Position numbers and translations under genes: made by a program. A model generated the notes under the pieces. It was not told the origin of the DNA. It did not search any database and saw nothing but the letters and a program-made list of their open reading frames with translations. Below are positions 40,072 to 48,149 of a stretch of DNA of 64,000 nt, piece after piece. Source of the stretch: Micromonospora alfalfae (GTDB lineage: Bacteria > Actinomycetota > Actinomycetes > Mycobacteriales > Micromonosporaceae); the NCBI RefSeq assembly GCF_022230925.1, contig NZ_JAKKFH010000022.1, forward strand, positions 53,236-117,235. The letters are read 5' to 3'. The number at the start of each line of letters is the position of its first letter. Positions within the stretch are counted from its first letter, which is position 1.

Positions 40072-41324
40072 CACGCGATCGTAGAGACCCGAGCGGGGCG
40101 CTGCGGTGCCGGCCGATCGGGGTCCGGGCGCCGGGGCAGCAGCAGCGGGCTCGCGAGGATCACCAGCCCGGCGACCATGATCGCCGTGCGGGGGCTGGTG
40201 GCCTGCGCGAGCAGCCCGCCGAGCGCGCTGAGGGTGGCGATGGTCGCGCTGCTGCCGATCGACCAGGCCGACAGGGTACGGACGATGCGATCCTTCGGAG
40301 TCTGTTGAAGGCGGTAGGTGGCGAGCACCGGGTTGTACAGGCTCATGCTGATGATGATCGCGAACTCGACGGTGATCACAGTGGCGAGACCGACGACGCC
40401 GGGCTGGACGAAGGCGAGGCCGATCAGCCAGATCGCGCGCAGCGTGCCCACGGTGCGGATGATCCGATGTTGGCCGTAGCGTGCCACCACCCGACGGGCC
40501 AGGCGGGACCCGATGAGGCCACCGACGCAGGGCACGGCGAAGGCGAGGCCGTACTGCCAGGGTGGAAAGCCCAACTCGCCGAGCAGGAGCACGGCCAGCA
40601 GCGGCTCGGTTGCCATGATCAGCCCGGCGACCAGCAACTGGTTGAGGTAGAGCGCCCGCAGGCCGGGGTGGGTCAGCAGGTGCCGCCAGCCGTCGAGCAG
40701 CTCACCGGCCCGTACCCGGCCTGCGACGGTGCGCCGGGGGTGGTCTTCGGGGTCGCGAATGGCGGTGAGGCCCAGCGCGGAGAGCAGATAGCTGAGCGCA
40801 TCGGCCACGACGGTGACCACCGGCCCGAACAAGCCGACCGCCGCGCCGCCCAGCGGTGGCCCGAGCGCGATCGAGCTCCAGGTGGTCGACTCGAACCGCG
40901 CGTTCGCCGCCAGCAGGTCGTCCGGCCGCACGAGGGCCTTGAGGAAGGCGCCGCTGGCGGCGTTGAAGGCGATCTTGGCGGTGGCGACCACGGCCGAGAC
41001 GACAAGCAACTGCCCGAAGCTGAGCCGGCCCATCGCGTACGCGATGGGGATTGTCAGCAGGGCCGCGAACCGGGCCAGGTCCATCGCGATCATCACCCGC
41101 CGCTTGCGGTGGAACTCCACCCACGGCCCGAGCGGCAACGCGAGCAGCGCGCCCACCGCCGGCCCCAGCGCGGCCAACACTGACACCTGGGCGGGGCTGG
41201 CCTGCAACACCAGCACGGCGATCAACGGCAACGCCCCGAAGCCCAGCCCGGAACCGTAGGCGCTGACCGCGTACGACGCCCACAACCAGCCGAACCGCCG
41301 CCCCAGGGATCGTCTCGTCGACAA
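40071..41324 (-). CDS. MFS transporter
   Basis: A 417-residue protein with about twelve membrane helices, MFS_3/enterobactin-exporter-like. The TTG at 41324 is chosen because GGGAGGA (41337-41331) sits 7 nt upstream; the GTG at 41330 is too close to it. LPLGPWVEFHRKRRVMIAMDLARF is the loop 2-3 region. It is divergent from a LysR gene and coupled to the acetyltransferase gene. An efflux role is likely; substrate unknown. Confidence 0.88.
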   Translation of the reverse strand: MSTRRSLGRRFGWLWASYAVSAYGSGLGFGALPLIAVLVLQASPAQVSVLAALGPAVGALLALPLGPWVEFHRKRRVMIAMDLARFAALLTIPIAYAMGRLSFGQLLVVSAVVATAKIAFNAASGAFLKALVRPDDLLAANARFESTTWSSIALGPPLGGAAVGLFGPVVTVVADALSYLLSALGLTAIRDPEDHPRRTVAGRVRAGELLDGWRHLLTHPGLRALYLNQLLVAGLIMATEPLLAVLLLGELGFPPWQYGLAFAVPCVGGLIGSRLARRVVARYGQHRIIRTVGTLRAIWLIGLAFVQPGVVGLATVITVEFAIIISMSLYNPVLATYRLQQTPKDRIVRTLSAWSIGSSATIATLSALGGLLAQATSPRTAIMVAGLVILASPLLLPRRPDPDRPAPQRPARVSTIA

Positions 41325-41418
41325 GCCCACTCCTCCCGCTCCCAACAACTCAGCGTTGACCGTCAGGATCAAAGCAAGGCCGGCGACCATGGATCAAACA
41401 ACCGGATGAGCGGCGCGG

Positions 41419-41435
41419 CACAACCCAAGGTTGTG
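41419..41435. promoter_or_regulatory. LysR-type operator dyad
   Basis: CACAACC (41419-41425), CAA, GGTTGTG (41429-41435): perfect 7-bp arms with a 3-nt spacer in the 128-bp gap between the divergent MFS and LysR genes, 18 bp before the LysR start. Position and symmetry fit an autoregulatory site. Confidence 0.75.
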
Positions 41436-41452
41436 TCAGTAGGGTTTGTCAG

Positions 41453-42382
41453 GTGAATCTCGACGCCGTCCGCACCTTCGTCGCCGCCGTCGACGCCGGC
41501 CAGTTCCAGGACGCCGCCGCCGCGCTGTCGATCACCCAGCAGGCCGTCTCCAAGCGCATCGCCGCCCTGGAGAAGGACCTCGGGGTACGGCTGTTCACCC
41601 GCACGGCGCGCGGCACCCACCTCACCGTCGACGGCCAGACCTTCCTGCCGCACGCCCGTGAACTGCTGCGAGCCGAGGCGCGCGCCGACGCCTCCGTACG
41701 CCCCGGCCGGCGGGCACTGCGCGTCGACGTGCACAGCCGACGGATCGCACCAGCGGTGCTGTTGCAGGACTTCCACCGCGCACATCCCCGCATCGAGCTG
41801 GACGTCGTCACCCTCGACGCCGACGTCCACGCCGCGATGGCCGCCGTCGAGGCGGGGACTGTCGACGCCACCTTCCATGCCGTCACCGTCGCCGCGCGTC
41901 ACCTTCCCGCCGCGATCAGAACCACCCGCGTGATCGACGAGCACCACGAACTGCTCGTCGGCCCCCGCCACGCGCTCGCCAACGCCCGCACCGTCACGCC
42001 CACACAACTCGCCGAGCACCGGATCTGGATGCCCGGCATGGCCCCCGGCACCGAATGGGCCGCCTACTACGACGAACTGGCCGCCGCCTTCGGTCTCACC
42101 ATCGATCTGGTCGGGCCGGTCTTCGGCAACGAGGCCCTGCTGGCCGAGATCGCCGACTCCGCGGAGCTGGCGACCCTCGCCGGGGAACGCACCAGGTACC
42201 TGTGGCCGGACAGCTACGACCTGCGCCGCATACCGGTGCGCGACCCGGCGCCGGTCTACCCCATGTCACTCATCTGGCGCGACGACAACCCGCATCCCGG
42301 GCTGCGGGCACTGCGCGACTACCTCGCCTCCCGGCGAGCACAGACGCCCGAGATCGAGGTCTGGCTGCCGCCCTGGGGTTAG
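41453..42382 (+). CDS. LysR family transcriptional regulator
   Basis: A 309-residue LysR protein. The helix-turn-helix is at about 18-38 (FQDAAAALSITQQAVSKRIAALEKDLGVRLFTRTARG), followed by a linker helix and a periplasmic-binding-like effector domain (RALRVDVHSRRIAPAVLLQDF). It is divergent from the MFS-acetyltransferase operon and probably controls it through the CACAACC dyad. Start at the GTG 41453. Confidence 0.93.
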   Translation: MNLDAVRTFVAAVDAGQFQDAAAALSITQQAVSKRIAALEKDLGVRLFTRTARGTHLTVDGQTFLPHARELLRAEARADASVRPGRRALRVDVHSRRIAPAVLLQDFHRAHPRIELDVVTLDADVHAAMAAVEAGTVDATFHAVTVAARHLPAAIRTTRVIDEHHELLVGPRHALANARTVTPTQLAEHRIWMPGMAPGTEWAAYYDELAAAFGLTIDLVGPVFGNEALLAEIADSAELATLAGERTRYLWPDSYDLRRIPVRDPAPVYPMSLIWRDDNPHPGLRALRDYLASRRAQTPEIEVWLPPWG

Positions 42383-42540
42383 CGCGCAAGCGCGTAGGCG
42401 GCGACTGCCCGATGGTCTACGCCGGGCCCGCCGGCTTGACCCGGACCAGCTCGGTGACCTTCGCCGCCCTCCATGACCGCCACCGGACGCCAGGTCGATG
42501 CGCCGTACTCGCGACGGTCCAAACCCGATGTCTCGGCGTG

Positions 42541-42583
42541 TTGACACGCGTCCATCCGGCACTACATTTAACGTGTTGGTTAA
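42541..42583 (+). promoter_or_regulatory. Promoter and ArsR operator
   Basis: TTGACA (42541-42546) and TACATT (42563-42568) are 16 bp apart, a good -35/-10 pair. TTAAC (42568-42572) and GTTAA (42579-42583) form a dyad that overlaps the -10 region, so binding of the ArsR product would block transcription of its own operon. Confidence 0.75.
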
Positions 42584-42599
42584 GTGACTGGAGGCTCTG

Positions 42600-43010
42600 G
42601 TGTCTGGCAGCGATCAACTCAGCGCGGTGTTCTCGGCTCTCGCCGACCCGACTCGACGGGCGATCCTCGCCGAGCTGGCCGACCGCGACGCCACGGTCAC
42701 CGAGCTCACCGCACCCCTCCCGATCTCGATGCCGGCGGTGTCGCGGCACCTCAAGGCGCTTGAGCGCGCCGGGCTCATCTCACGCACCCGGTCGGGGAAG
42801 TTGCGGATGAGTCGCATCGAGGCCGCCCCGCTGCGCGAAGCGGCCGAGTGGATCGAGCGCTACCGGCGGTTCTGGGACACGTCCCTCACCCGCCTCGACG
42901 CCCACCTCGCGGCCGTGCAGGCAGCCGGCCGCCCAACGGACCGAACGGCCCACGGCCCGGCGTTTCCCGACCGGGAATCCCCGAGCAAGGCTCACGACAA
43001 GGAGAATTGA
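42600..43010 (+). CDS. ArsR family transcriptional regulator
   Basis: A 136-residue winged-helix repressor. The core FSALADPTRRAILAELADRDATVTELTAPLPISMPAVSRHLKALERAGLISRTRSGKLRM is the ArsR fold, without the metal-binding CxC box, and the tail RFWDTSLTRLDAHL is typical of ArsR proteins paired with SRPBCC genes. GGAGG at 42590-42594 fixes the GTG start. The TGA overlaps the next ATG (TGATG). It is expected to repress the three-gene operon. Confidence 0.94.
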   Translation: MSGSDQLSAVFSALADPTRRAILAELADRDATVTELTAPLPISMPAVSRHLKALERAGLISRTRSGKLRMSRIEAAPLREAAEWIERYRRFWDTSLTRLDAHLAAVQAAGRPTDRTAHGPAFPDRESPSKAHDKEN

Positions 43011-43498
43011 TGGACAGCGACAAACCGCCAATCGTCATCTCACGCGTGGTGGACGCGCCACGGGAGCTGGTCTACCGCGCCTTCACCGACCCCGACCACC
43101 TGGCCGCATGGTGGGGGCCGATCGGCAACTCACTGCCCCGCGACGAGATGGAGTTCGACATCCGGCCCGGTGGCCACCAGCGCTGGACCGAGGTCTTCCC
43201 AACCCAACCCGGCCTTCGAGTCGAGGTCCGCATCGACCTCACCGATGTCGTGGACGGCGAACTGCTCGACGGCGTCGCGCACGTCACCGGGCATCTGCCG
43301 GAGGGCATTGAGCCGCACGAGACAAGGATGCGGGTCGAGTTCCACGACGAGGCCGATGGACGAACGCGCCTCGAGATCCGTCAGTGGCTCCCGGGGCGGG
43401 TGGCTGGCCCCGCCAACCAGGGCTGGGACGAAGCCTTCTCCAAACTGGACGCCACACTGCGGAATGCCCATCCCGTCGCCGTCGACGTCGAGGTGTAG
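43010..43498 (+). CDS. SRPBCC domain protein (AHSA1-like)
   Basis: A 162-residue START/Aha1-like protein. IVISRVVDAPRELVYRAFTDPDHLAAWWGP is the family signature, with RPGGHQRWTEVFP and the C-terminal helix GPANQGWDEAFSKLDATL. The fold binds hydrophobic ligands; a catalytic role is rare. GGAGAA precedes the ATG, which overlaps the ArsR stop. The pair ArsR-SRPBCC is a frequent actinomycete operon. Ligand unknown. Confidence 0.92.
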   Translation: MDSDKPPIVISRVVDAPRELVYRAFTDPDHLAAWWGPIGNSLPRDEMEFDIRPGGHQRWTEVFPTQPGLRVEVRIDLTDVVDGELLDGVAHVTGHLPEGIEPHETRMRVEFHDEADGRTRLEIRQWLPGRVAGPANQGWDEAFSKLDATLRNAHPVAVDVEV

Positions 43499-43502
43499 CG
43501 CC

Positions 43503-44063
43503 ATGGCCAAGCTGATCTACGTGACCAACGTGTCCCTCGACGGTTACATCGAGGACGAACACGGCAGATTCGACTGGACCCCACCCGACGACGAGTACCT
43601 CGCGTTCATGACCGACCTGCTCCGGCCCATCGGCACCTACCTCTACGGCCGACGCCTGTACGAGTCGATGTCCCTCTGGGAAACCAACCCCGCCCTGGCC
43701 GAACAGTCGAAGCTCACTGCCGACTTCGCCGACGTCTGGCAGACAGCGGACAAGGTCGTCTACTCCACCACGCTGGACGCGACCTCGACCGCCAGGACCC
43801 GGCTCGAAACGAGCTTCAACCCCGCTTCGGTACGCGCCATGAAAACCTCGGCCACCAGTGACCTCACCATCGGCGGCGCACACCTCGCGGCGCAGGCATT
43901 CCAGGCCGGACTGGTCGACGAGTGCCACCTGCTGATCCACCCCATCCTCGTCGGCGGAGGCAAGCCCGGTCTGCCCAGCGCCACCCGGGTTGGGCTGGAA
44001 CTACTGAGCAACCGCCGACTCAGCAACGGTGTGGCGTCCCTGCACTACCGCATCCGCACCTGA
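43503..44063 (+). CDS. Dihydrofolate reductase family (RibD C-terminal-like) protein
   Basis: A 186-residue protein. It opens AKLIYVTNVSLDGYIEDEHGRFDW and later has YGRRLYESM, TIGGAHLAAQAFQAGLVDECHLLIHPILVGGGKPGLP, the RibD/DHFR-like dinucleotide fold. Such proteins are probably NADPH-dependent reductases of unknown substrate, not true DHFR. It starts 4 bp after the SRPBCC gene, as the third operon member. A 13-bp hairpin follows. Confidence 0.9.
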   Translation: MAKLIYVTNVSLDGYIEDEHGRFDWTPPDDEYLAFMTDLLRPIGTYLYGRRLYESMSLWETNPALAEQSKLTADFADVWQTADKVVYSTTLDATSTARTRLETSFNPASVRAMKTSATSDLTIGGAHLAAQAFQAGLVDECHLLIHPILVGGGKPGLPSATRVGLELLSNRRLSNGVASLHYRIRT

Positions 44064-44072
44064 GACGGTCGT

Positions 44073-44108
44073 CGGCGTCACCGACCCCGACGGATGTCGG
44101 TGACGCCG
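44073..44108. terminator. Perfect 13-bp hairpin between convergent genes
   Basis: CGGCGTCACCGAC (44073-44085) and its exact complement (44096-44108) enclose a 10-nt loop. It begins 9 bp after the DHFR-like stop and faces the convergent hypothetical gene, so it probably ends both transcripts. Confidence 0.82.
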
Positions 44109-44138
44109 GCTCGTTCTGTGCGACCTTTCGCATCTCCG

Positions 44139-44531
44139 TCAGTCTCCATACCAGTGCAGCGTCAGGCCGGGCTCGTCACGCCACCGCGCCAACAACGCCT
44201 TCAGCGCCGCCACCAGCCCACGTTCCGCGTCGTCAGCCGCCGCCGCCCCGAGACGGTCGACGTCAGCGGCGAGCTGCGGCAGATCCTCATGAACGAGTAC
44301 GCCGTCCGACCACGGGTGGAGCTGACCCAACACCGGAAGTCGGTTACCGCCGGCCGCGTTCAGCAGCGGCAGCAACTCCTCCACCGGCACGTCGAGCAGC
44401 AAACCGCGCTCCTGCGCCGCTGCCCACTCGTCGGCGTCGGCCCGCTTGCGTTCCCGCCGCTGCGCGCGGGTCGCGCGACGGAGGCTCTTCGGACGCGGCT
44501 GCGGAGCGCGCAGCACCAACAGCAGACCCAC
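44139..44531 (-). CDS. Hypothetical protein
   Basis: About 130 residues. A TAGCCT -10-like box (44544-44539) seven bases before the GTG at 44531 supports that start as leaderless; a longer frame to 44732 overlaps the neighbouring gene. The protein has a short hydrophobic start (GLLLVLRAP), a basic middle (RRATRAQRRERKRADADEW), LLLDVPVEELLPLLNAAGGN and an acidic amphipathic end with RDEPGLTLHWYGD. No family recognised. It is divergent from the HNH gene. Confidence 0.6.
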   Translation of the reverse strand: MGLLLVLRAPQPRPKSLRRATRAQRRERKRADADEWAAAQERGLLLDVPVEELLPLLNAAGGNRLPVLGQLHPWSDGVLVHEDLPQLAADVDRLGAAAADDAERGLVAALKALLARWRDEPGLTLHWYGD

Positions 44532-44656
44532 CCCGGCGAGGCTACGGCAGCTTCGGGTGCGGACAGCACGGCCGGAGCGCGACCATTCGCCGAGCAGGCG
44601 CGTCGGCGTGTCCGCCGTCGTTCGACGAGGCTGCGCGACGTGGGTACGGTGACACC

Positions 44657-45118
44657 GTGCTCTCGGCCGTGAAGGGTCTGTCCCGCTACCACACCGAGGA
44701 GTCGCTGCGCGCCCACCTGCTGGAGCGCTCACACCGCACCGAGAACGGCTGCCTGGTCATCGAAGGTTACGGGCGGCGACGCGGGGTGCACCAGAAGGTC
44801 GCCGGTCGCGCGTGGGCGCACATCGCCGCGTACGTCGTCCTCGTCGGCGGGTACGACCCCGCCCTCGACGTCGACCAGACCTGCGGTGTCGCCGACTGCA
44901 TCGAGCCGACACATCTGCGCCAGCTCAGCCGGGCCGACGCCTGCCGCAGCCGCAACCAGTTGGCACAGTGCCGCAACGGCCACGACCGCGAACTCGACCC
45001 GGCCACCGGCCGGTACCGCCGGGTCTGTCGCACTTGCAACCGGGAGGCCCAGCGCCGCTGGCGTGAACGCGAGGCCGCCGAGGTAGCCCAGGCCCGCGCC
45101 GCGTACGGCCGCTCGTAG
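44657..45118 (+). CDS. HNH endonuclease-like protein, degenerate active site
   Basis: A 153-residue protein. VHQKVAGRAWAHIAAYVVLVGGYDPALDVDQTCGVADCIEPTHLRQL has the layout of HNH_3 phage-type nucleases, where HxC, a Cys-Pro and a HL are conserved. Here the first catalytic or metal histidine is Gln (DQTC), so cleavage may be lost. A C-terminal zinc-like CRNGH...CRTCNREAQRRW domain follows. TACGGT six bases before the GTG suggests a leaderless start. It lies 60 bp upstream of a second nuclease gene. Confidence 0.75.
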   Translation: MLSAVKGLSRYHTEESLRAHLLERSHRTENGCLVIEGYGRRRGVHQKVAGRAWAHIAAYVVLVGGYDPALDVDQTCGVADCIEPTHLRQLSRADACRSRNQLAQCRNGHDRELDPATGRYRRVCRTCNREAQRRWREREAAEVAQARAAYGRS

Positions 45119-45177
45119 TCAGCCCTCCACGCGGTCCGATGTCGGGACCGCCACTCAAGTCGGTAGTTGTGGGGATC

Positions 45178-45669
45178 GTGAACGAGTTCAAGAAGTGCGG
45201 GCGGTGCAAGCAGCTTCGGCCGCCGGAGTCCTTTGTCAGCGCGACCGGCCGCACAATGCTCTCCTGTCAACCATGCCGCAAGTATTCCCGCCGCGTGAAT
45301 CAGGCCAGTAGGGACGCCCGTCCCGGCTCCGACCGAGCGATGAATCTCTGGACCAAGTACCGGATCACCGAGGCCTTCTACGACGAACTGAGGTCACGGC
45401 AAGGATTTCGCTGCGCTATCTGCGGCATCCATGAGGATGAACTTCCGGCAACTCTCGCTGGTCGCCCCCGAAAGGACGGGAAGCCCTCAGCCTCGGCGTT
45501 CCGCTTGGTCGTGGATCACTGCCACGGCACCAGCACCGTTCGCGGACTGCTCTGCAACGGGTGCAATTCGGCGCTCGGCCACTTCCGAGACAGCCCGGAG
45601 GCGCTGCGCCGCGCATTGGACTACCTGCAGTCGGAGCCGCCCTCCGTGCCGCCCCGAGAGGTCATCTGA
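45178..45669 (+). CDS. Endonuclease VII-like HNH nuclease
   Basis: A 163-residue protein of the phage T4 endonuclease VII family. It opens with a Cys4-like KKCGRCKQL...LSCQPC region, then YDELRSRQGFRCAICG and the catalytic core LVVDHCHGTSTVRGLLCNGCNSALGHF, with metal-site cysteines. Endonuclease VII resolves branched DNA. GTG at 45178 is preferred, with TAGTTG as leaderless -10; the frame is open to 45139. Adjacent HNH genes hint at a phage remnant or a mobile element. Confidence 0.85.
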   Translation: MNEFKKCGRCKQLRPPESFVSATGRTMLSCQPCRKYSRRVNQASRDARPGSDRAMNLWTKYRITEAFYDELRSRQGFRCAICGIHEDELPATLAGRPRKDGKPSASAFRLVVDHCHGTSTVRGLLCNGCNSALGHFRDSPEALRRALDYLQSEPPSVPPREVI

Positions 45670-45784
45670 GCCCTCAGGCCGAGGCGCTCGCACCGGCCTA
45701 CGGGAACGCTTACACCACACTGCCTCCTTACGCACAAGAACTGTCATTATGGTGCGTGTACGTATCGTCCCCTTTGTCCCAGGT

Positions 45785-45820
45785 AATTACTGGATTGTTG
45801 TTAATAACAATCCAGTAATT
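45785..45820. repeat. AT-rich 36-bp palindrome
   Basis: AATTACTGGATTGTT (45785-45799) and its exact complement (45806-45820) surround a 6-nt centre that is itself mostly symmetric; 17 of 18 pairs match. It is markedly AT-rich against flanks of high GC, between the second nuclease gene and the phosphotransferase gene. A strong operator, recombination site or terminator is possible; no partner copy is in the window. Confidence 0.82.
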
Positions 45821-45904
45821 GGCTCCGCTGGCCGTCGGTCCCCTGCGCCAGCCCGCCTCGGGAACGTGGTGGCTTTGCCGGCCCCACGCGCTGAGGATGT
45901 CGGC

Positions 45905-46690
45905 ATGAATCACCACAACGCGAACGCGGTCGGCGAGCAGGAGGAAGCGCTGCCCGGCGGCAACATGGGGGGCGCAACACGTGTCGGTGCCACTGTTCGG
46001 CGCGGTGCCGGGGCATGGAGCTCGACGGTTCAACGCCTGCTACGACATCTGCGTGAGCGTGGCGTCACCTGGGCTCCGCAACCGCTCGGGACGGATGAAC
46101 AAGGACGAGACAGCGTCTCGTACCTGCCGGGCATCGTGCCGCAGTACCCGTTGCCGGAGTGGATCTGGAGCGATGGTGTCCTCACCGATGCGGGTGTCCA
46201 CCTCGCACAACTTCACCAGGCCAGCGCCAGCTTCGACACCGTCGGAGGAGTTTGGCAGTTCCCGGTACGGCAACCGGCTGAGGTCATCTGTCACAACGAC
46301 TTCGCGCCGTACAACATGGTCTTCACCGACCGGCGGCTCACCGGCGTCATCGACTGGGACACGGCGTCGCCCGGTCCCCGGTCGTGGGATCTTGCCTACC
46401 TTGCCTACCGGCTGGTGCCGCTGGCCCATCCCGACAACGGCGACGCAATCGACAGTGATCTGGGCGAGCGGACACGTCGGCTGCGCATGCTCTGCGATGC
46501 CTACGGCTCGGGGCAGGACCCTGCTCACATCCTCCAGGTCGCAGTCCGTCGACTACACGACCTCGCCGCCTTCACCAAGGCGCGGGCTGATCAGGGACAG
46601 GAGAACATTCGCGGTCACGTCGGGCTCTACCGACGCGACGCGAGGTGGATCACCGCGCACGCCGATCAGTTGGGCCGGAATGTCGCCTAG
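45905..46690 (+). CDS. Phosphotransferase family protein (APH-like)
   Basis: A 261-residue kinase-fold protein. The catalytic Brenner loop is HNDFAPYN and the metal-binding aspartate follows in VIDWDTASPG, as in aminoglycoside and choline kinases. The N-terminal LPGGNMGGATRVGATVRRGAGAWSSTVQRLLRHLRERGV is the nucleotide-binding lobe. Substrate is unknown; actinomycetes have many such genes. ATG at 45905 with GAGGAT upstream. The open frame upstream to 45431 reads through the palindrome and is not real. Confidence 0.88.
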   Translation: MNHHNANAVGEQEEALPGGNMGGATRVGATVRRGAGAWSSTVQRLLRHLRERGVTWAPQPLGTDEQGRDSVSYLPGIVPQYPLPEWIWSDGVLTDAGVHLAQLHQASASFDTVGGVWQFPVRQPAEVICHNDFAPYNMVFTDRRLTGVIDWDTASPGPRSWDLAYLAYRLVPLAHPDNGDAIDSDLGERTRRLRMLCDAYGSGQDPAHILQVAVRRLHDLAAFTKARADQGQENIRGHVGLYRRDARWITAHADQLGRNVA

Positions 46691-46827
46691 GCCACCAGTG
46701 CCCCGATTGGTCCCACACGGCGTGCGTTGGATGCGCGAGATCCCGCGCATGAGCGGCTGGGCTGCGGCCGAGTCGGCGCTGAGGAACATCGGCTTTGCCT
46801 TGGCGCAGTGGCGAAGTGCGACTGGGC

Positions 46828-47229
46828 TCAGATGTTGACGGGGCTGGCCCGGCCGGCGGGTTGGAAAAGTTCGACGAGGTTGCCTGCGGGGTCGGCGAGC
46901 AGGATCTGACGGCCACCCGGCCCGGAGACCAGTTCGCTGCGGAACGCCAGGCCGGCGTCGCGGAGCCTGTCGATCTCGGTGTCCAGGTCGTCGACGATGA
47001 GGTGGATGCGGTTGCGGCCGGGGCTGCTGGCGTCGTTCGGGGTGGCGCGGGCGCCGGAGCTGGCGGGTCCGGACAGCAGCAGTCGTAGCGGGCCGCGGAC
47101 CACGTCGGCGAAGGCCGGGGCCGCGCTGGTCTTCAGGTGAAAACCGAGGTGGGCGGTGTAGAACTCGACGGCGGCGTGCACATCGTCGACGAGGTAACGG
47201 ACGCTGACGTATTGCTCGGCTGTGCTCAC
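46828..47229 (-). CDS. VOC family protein
   Basis: A 133-residue VOC module with VRYLVDDVHAAVEFYTAHLGFHLK, RIHLIVDDLDTEIDRLRDAG and PGGRQILLADPAGNLVELFQP. It contains no cysteine, so it is not an ArsI carbon-arsenic lyase, which needs a vicinal thiol site. Its GTG overlaps the TGA of the ArsR-ArsC gene (GTGA), so it is translationally coupled to it. Glyoxalase or binding-protein function. Confidence 0.88.
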   Translation of the reverse strand: MSTAEQYVSVRYLVDDVHAAVEFYTAHLGFHLKTSAAPAFADVVRGPLRLLLSGPASSGARATPNDASSPGRNRIHLIVDDLDTEIDRLRDAGLAFRSELVSGPGGRQILLADPAGNLVELFQPAGRASPVNI

Positions 47230-47993
47230 GGTCTGGTCTCCTCGGGTTCGGTGACGAGGACGGGCAGCAGATGCCGCACGCGGGTGTCGATGTCGGCCGT
47301 AACCTGCAGGAAGGCGGGGTAGTCGTCCCCGGTGCCGGCTGCGGCGGGGTCGGGAATGCTCCAGTGCAGCTTGCCGGCCGGGTTGCCGAAATCGGGGCAG
47401 ATTTCTCGGGCCTTGTCGCACAGGGTGATCACGTAGTCGAAGCGGCGGCCGGTGAGCGTGTCCAGGTGCCGCGGGCGCCGGTCCGCGACGCCGACGCCGA
47501 AGTTCTCGCGCAGCGCCCGCTCGGCATGGGGGTGTAGTTGCGGCCGGGGGCGGGTTCCGGCGCTGGTCACCTGCACGTGCCCGGCGCTGTGGCGTCGGAG
47601 CTGGGCTTCGGCGATGGGGGAACGTGCGCTGTTGCCCGTGCACACGAACAGCACGGTTCGCGGCGGGTGGACCGGTGGGGCCGGTGGAGTCCCGCCCAAC
47701 TGCAGGGCGGGGTGCAGCGCGGTGCCGGTGCCCGCCAGCGCGTGGGCGCAGCGGTCGAGGTCGAGGTGGTAGTAGCTGTCGCGGCCGTCGAAGCTGCTGC
47801 GGGTGGCGGTGACCAGGCCGCCGTCGCGCAGCAGTCGCAGGTGGTAGGAGACCAGGTTCTGCGGCTGGGCCAGGAGGCTGGCCAATTCGCGGACCCGCAG
47901 GTCACTACGGGCGAGTTCGGTCAGCATGTGCCAGCGCAGTGGGTGTGCGGCCAGCCGGACGAATGGCGGCGCGGTGTGACTTGGTGGCCCCAT
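47226..47993 (-). CDS. ArsR-ArsC fusion: regulator plus arsenate reductase/LMW phosphatase
   Basis: A 255-residue fusion. Residues 1-85 are an ArsR-type winged helix (RELASLLAQPQNLVSYHLRLLRDGGLV). After a proline-rich linker (TPPAPPVHPPR), residues 113-250 are a low-molecular-weight phosphatase-type arsenate reductase. The P-loop is VCTGNSARS with Cys118 and Arg124, and ITLCDKAREICPDFGNP carries further catalytic cysteines. It should link arsenic sensing and reduction. No arsenite exporter is adjacent. A coupled VOC gene follows. Confidence 0.92.
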   Translation of the reverse strand: MGPPSHTAPPFVRLAAHPLRWHMLTELARSDLRVRELASLLAQPQNLVSYHLRLLRDGGLVTATRSSFDGRDSYYHLDLDRCAHALAGTGTALHPALQLGGTPPAPPVHPPRTVLFVCTGNSARSPIAEAQLRRHSAGHVQVTSAGTRPRPQLHPHAERALRENFGVGVADRRPRHLDTLTGRRFDYVITLCDKAREICPDFGNPAGKLHWSIPDPAAAGTGDDYPAFLQVTADIDTRVRHLLPVLVTEPEETRP

Positions 47994-48007
47994 GACCCCG
48001 AAGATAC

Positions 48008-48023
48008 ATCAAGCCCGTTTGAT
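48008..48023. promoter_or_regulatory. ArsR-type operator
   Basis: ATCAA (48008-48012), a 6-nt spacer and TTGAT (48019-48023) form a 16-bp dyad 15 bp upstream of the ArsR-ArsC ATG. ArsR proteins commonly bind ATCAA-N6/7-TTGAT elements, which supports self-regulation. Confidence 0.68.
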
Positions 48024-48149
48024 CGGTTGGGATCTCGCCGGGCGTGCCGACCAGGTGACAGAACTCCACCTTCTGCGGCGCCCCTGCACGGCTCGGACCT
48101 TGCGGGCGCCGGTGGCGTACAGCCCGTCCAGCCGCACAGTCAGCTCAGG

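Noticed and set aside
42383..42540. Pseudogene remnant in the gap after the LysR gene
   Set aside because: A minus-strand frame ends in a plausible-looking peptide but has no recognisable family or start, so evidence is too thin.
46828..47229. ArsI carbon-arsenic lyase next to ArsR-ArsC
   Set aside because: The VOC protein contains no cysteine, so the vicinal thiol site of ArsI is missing.
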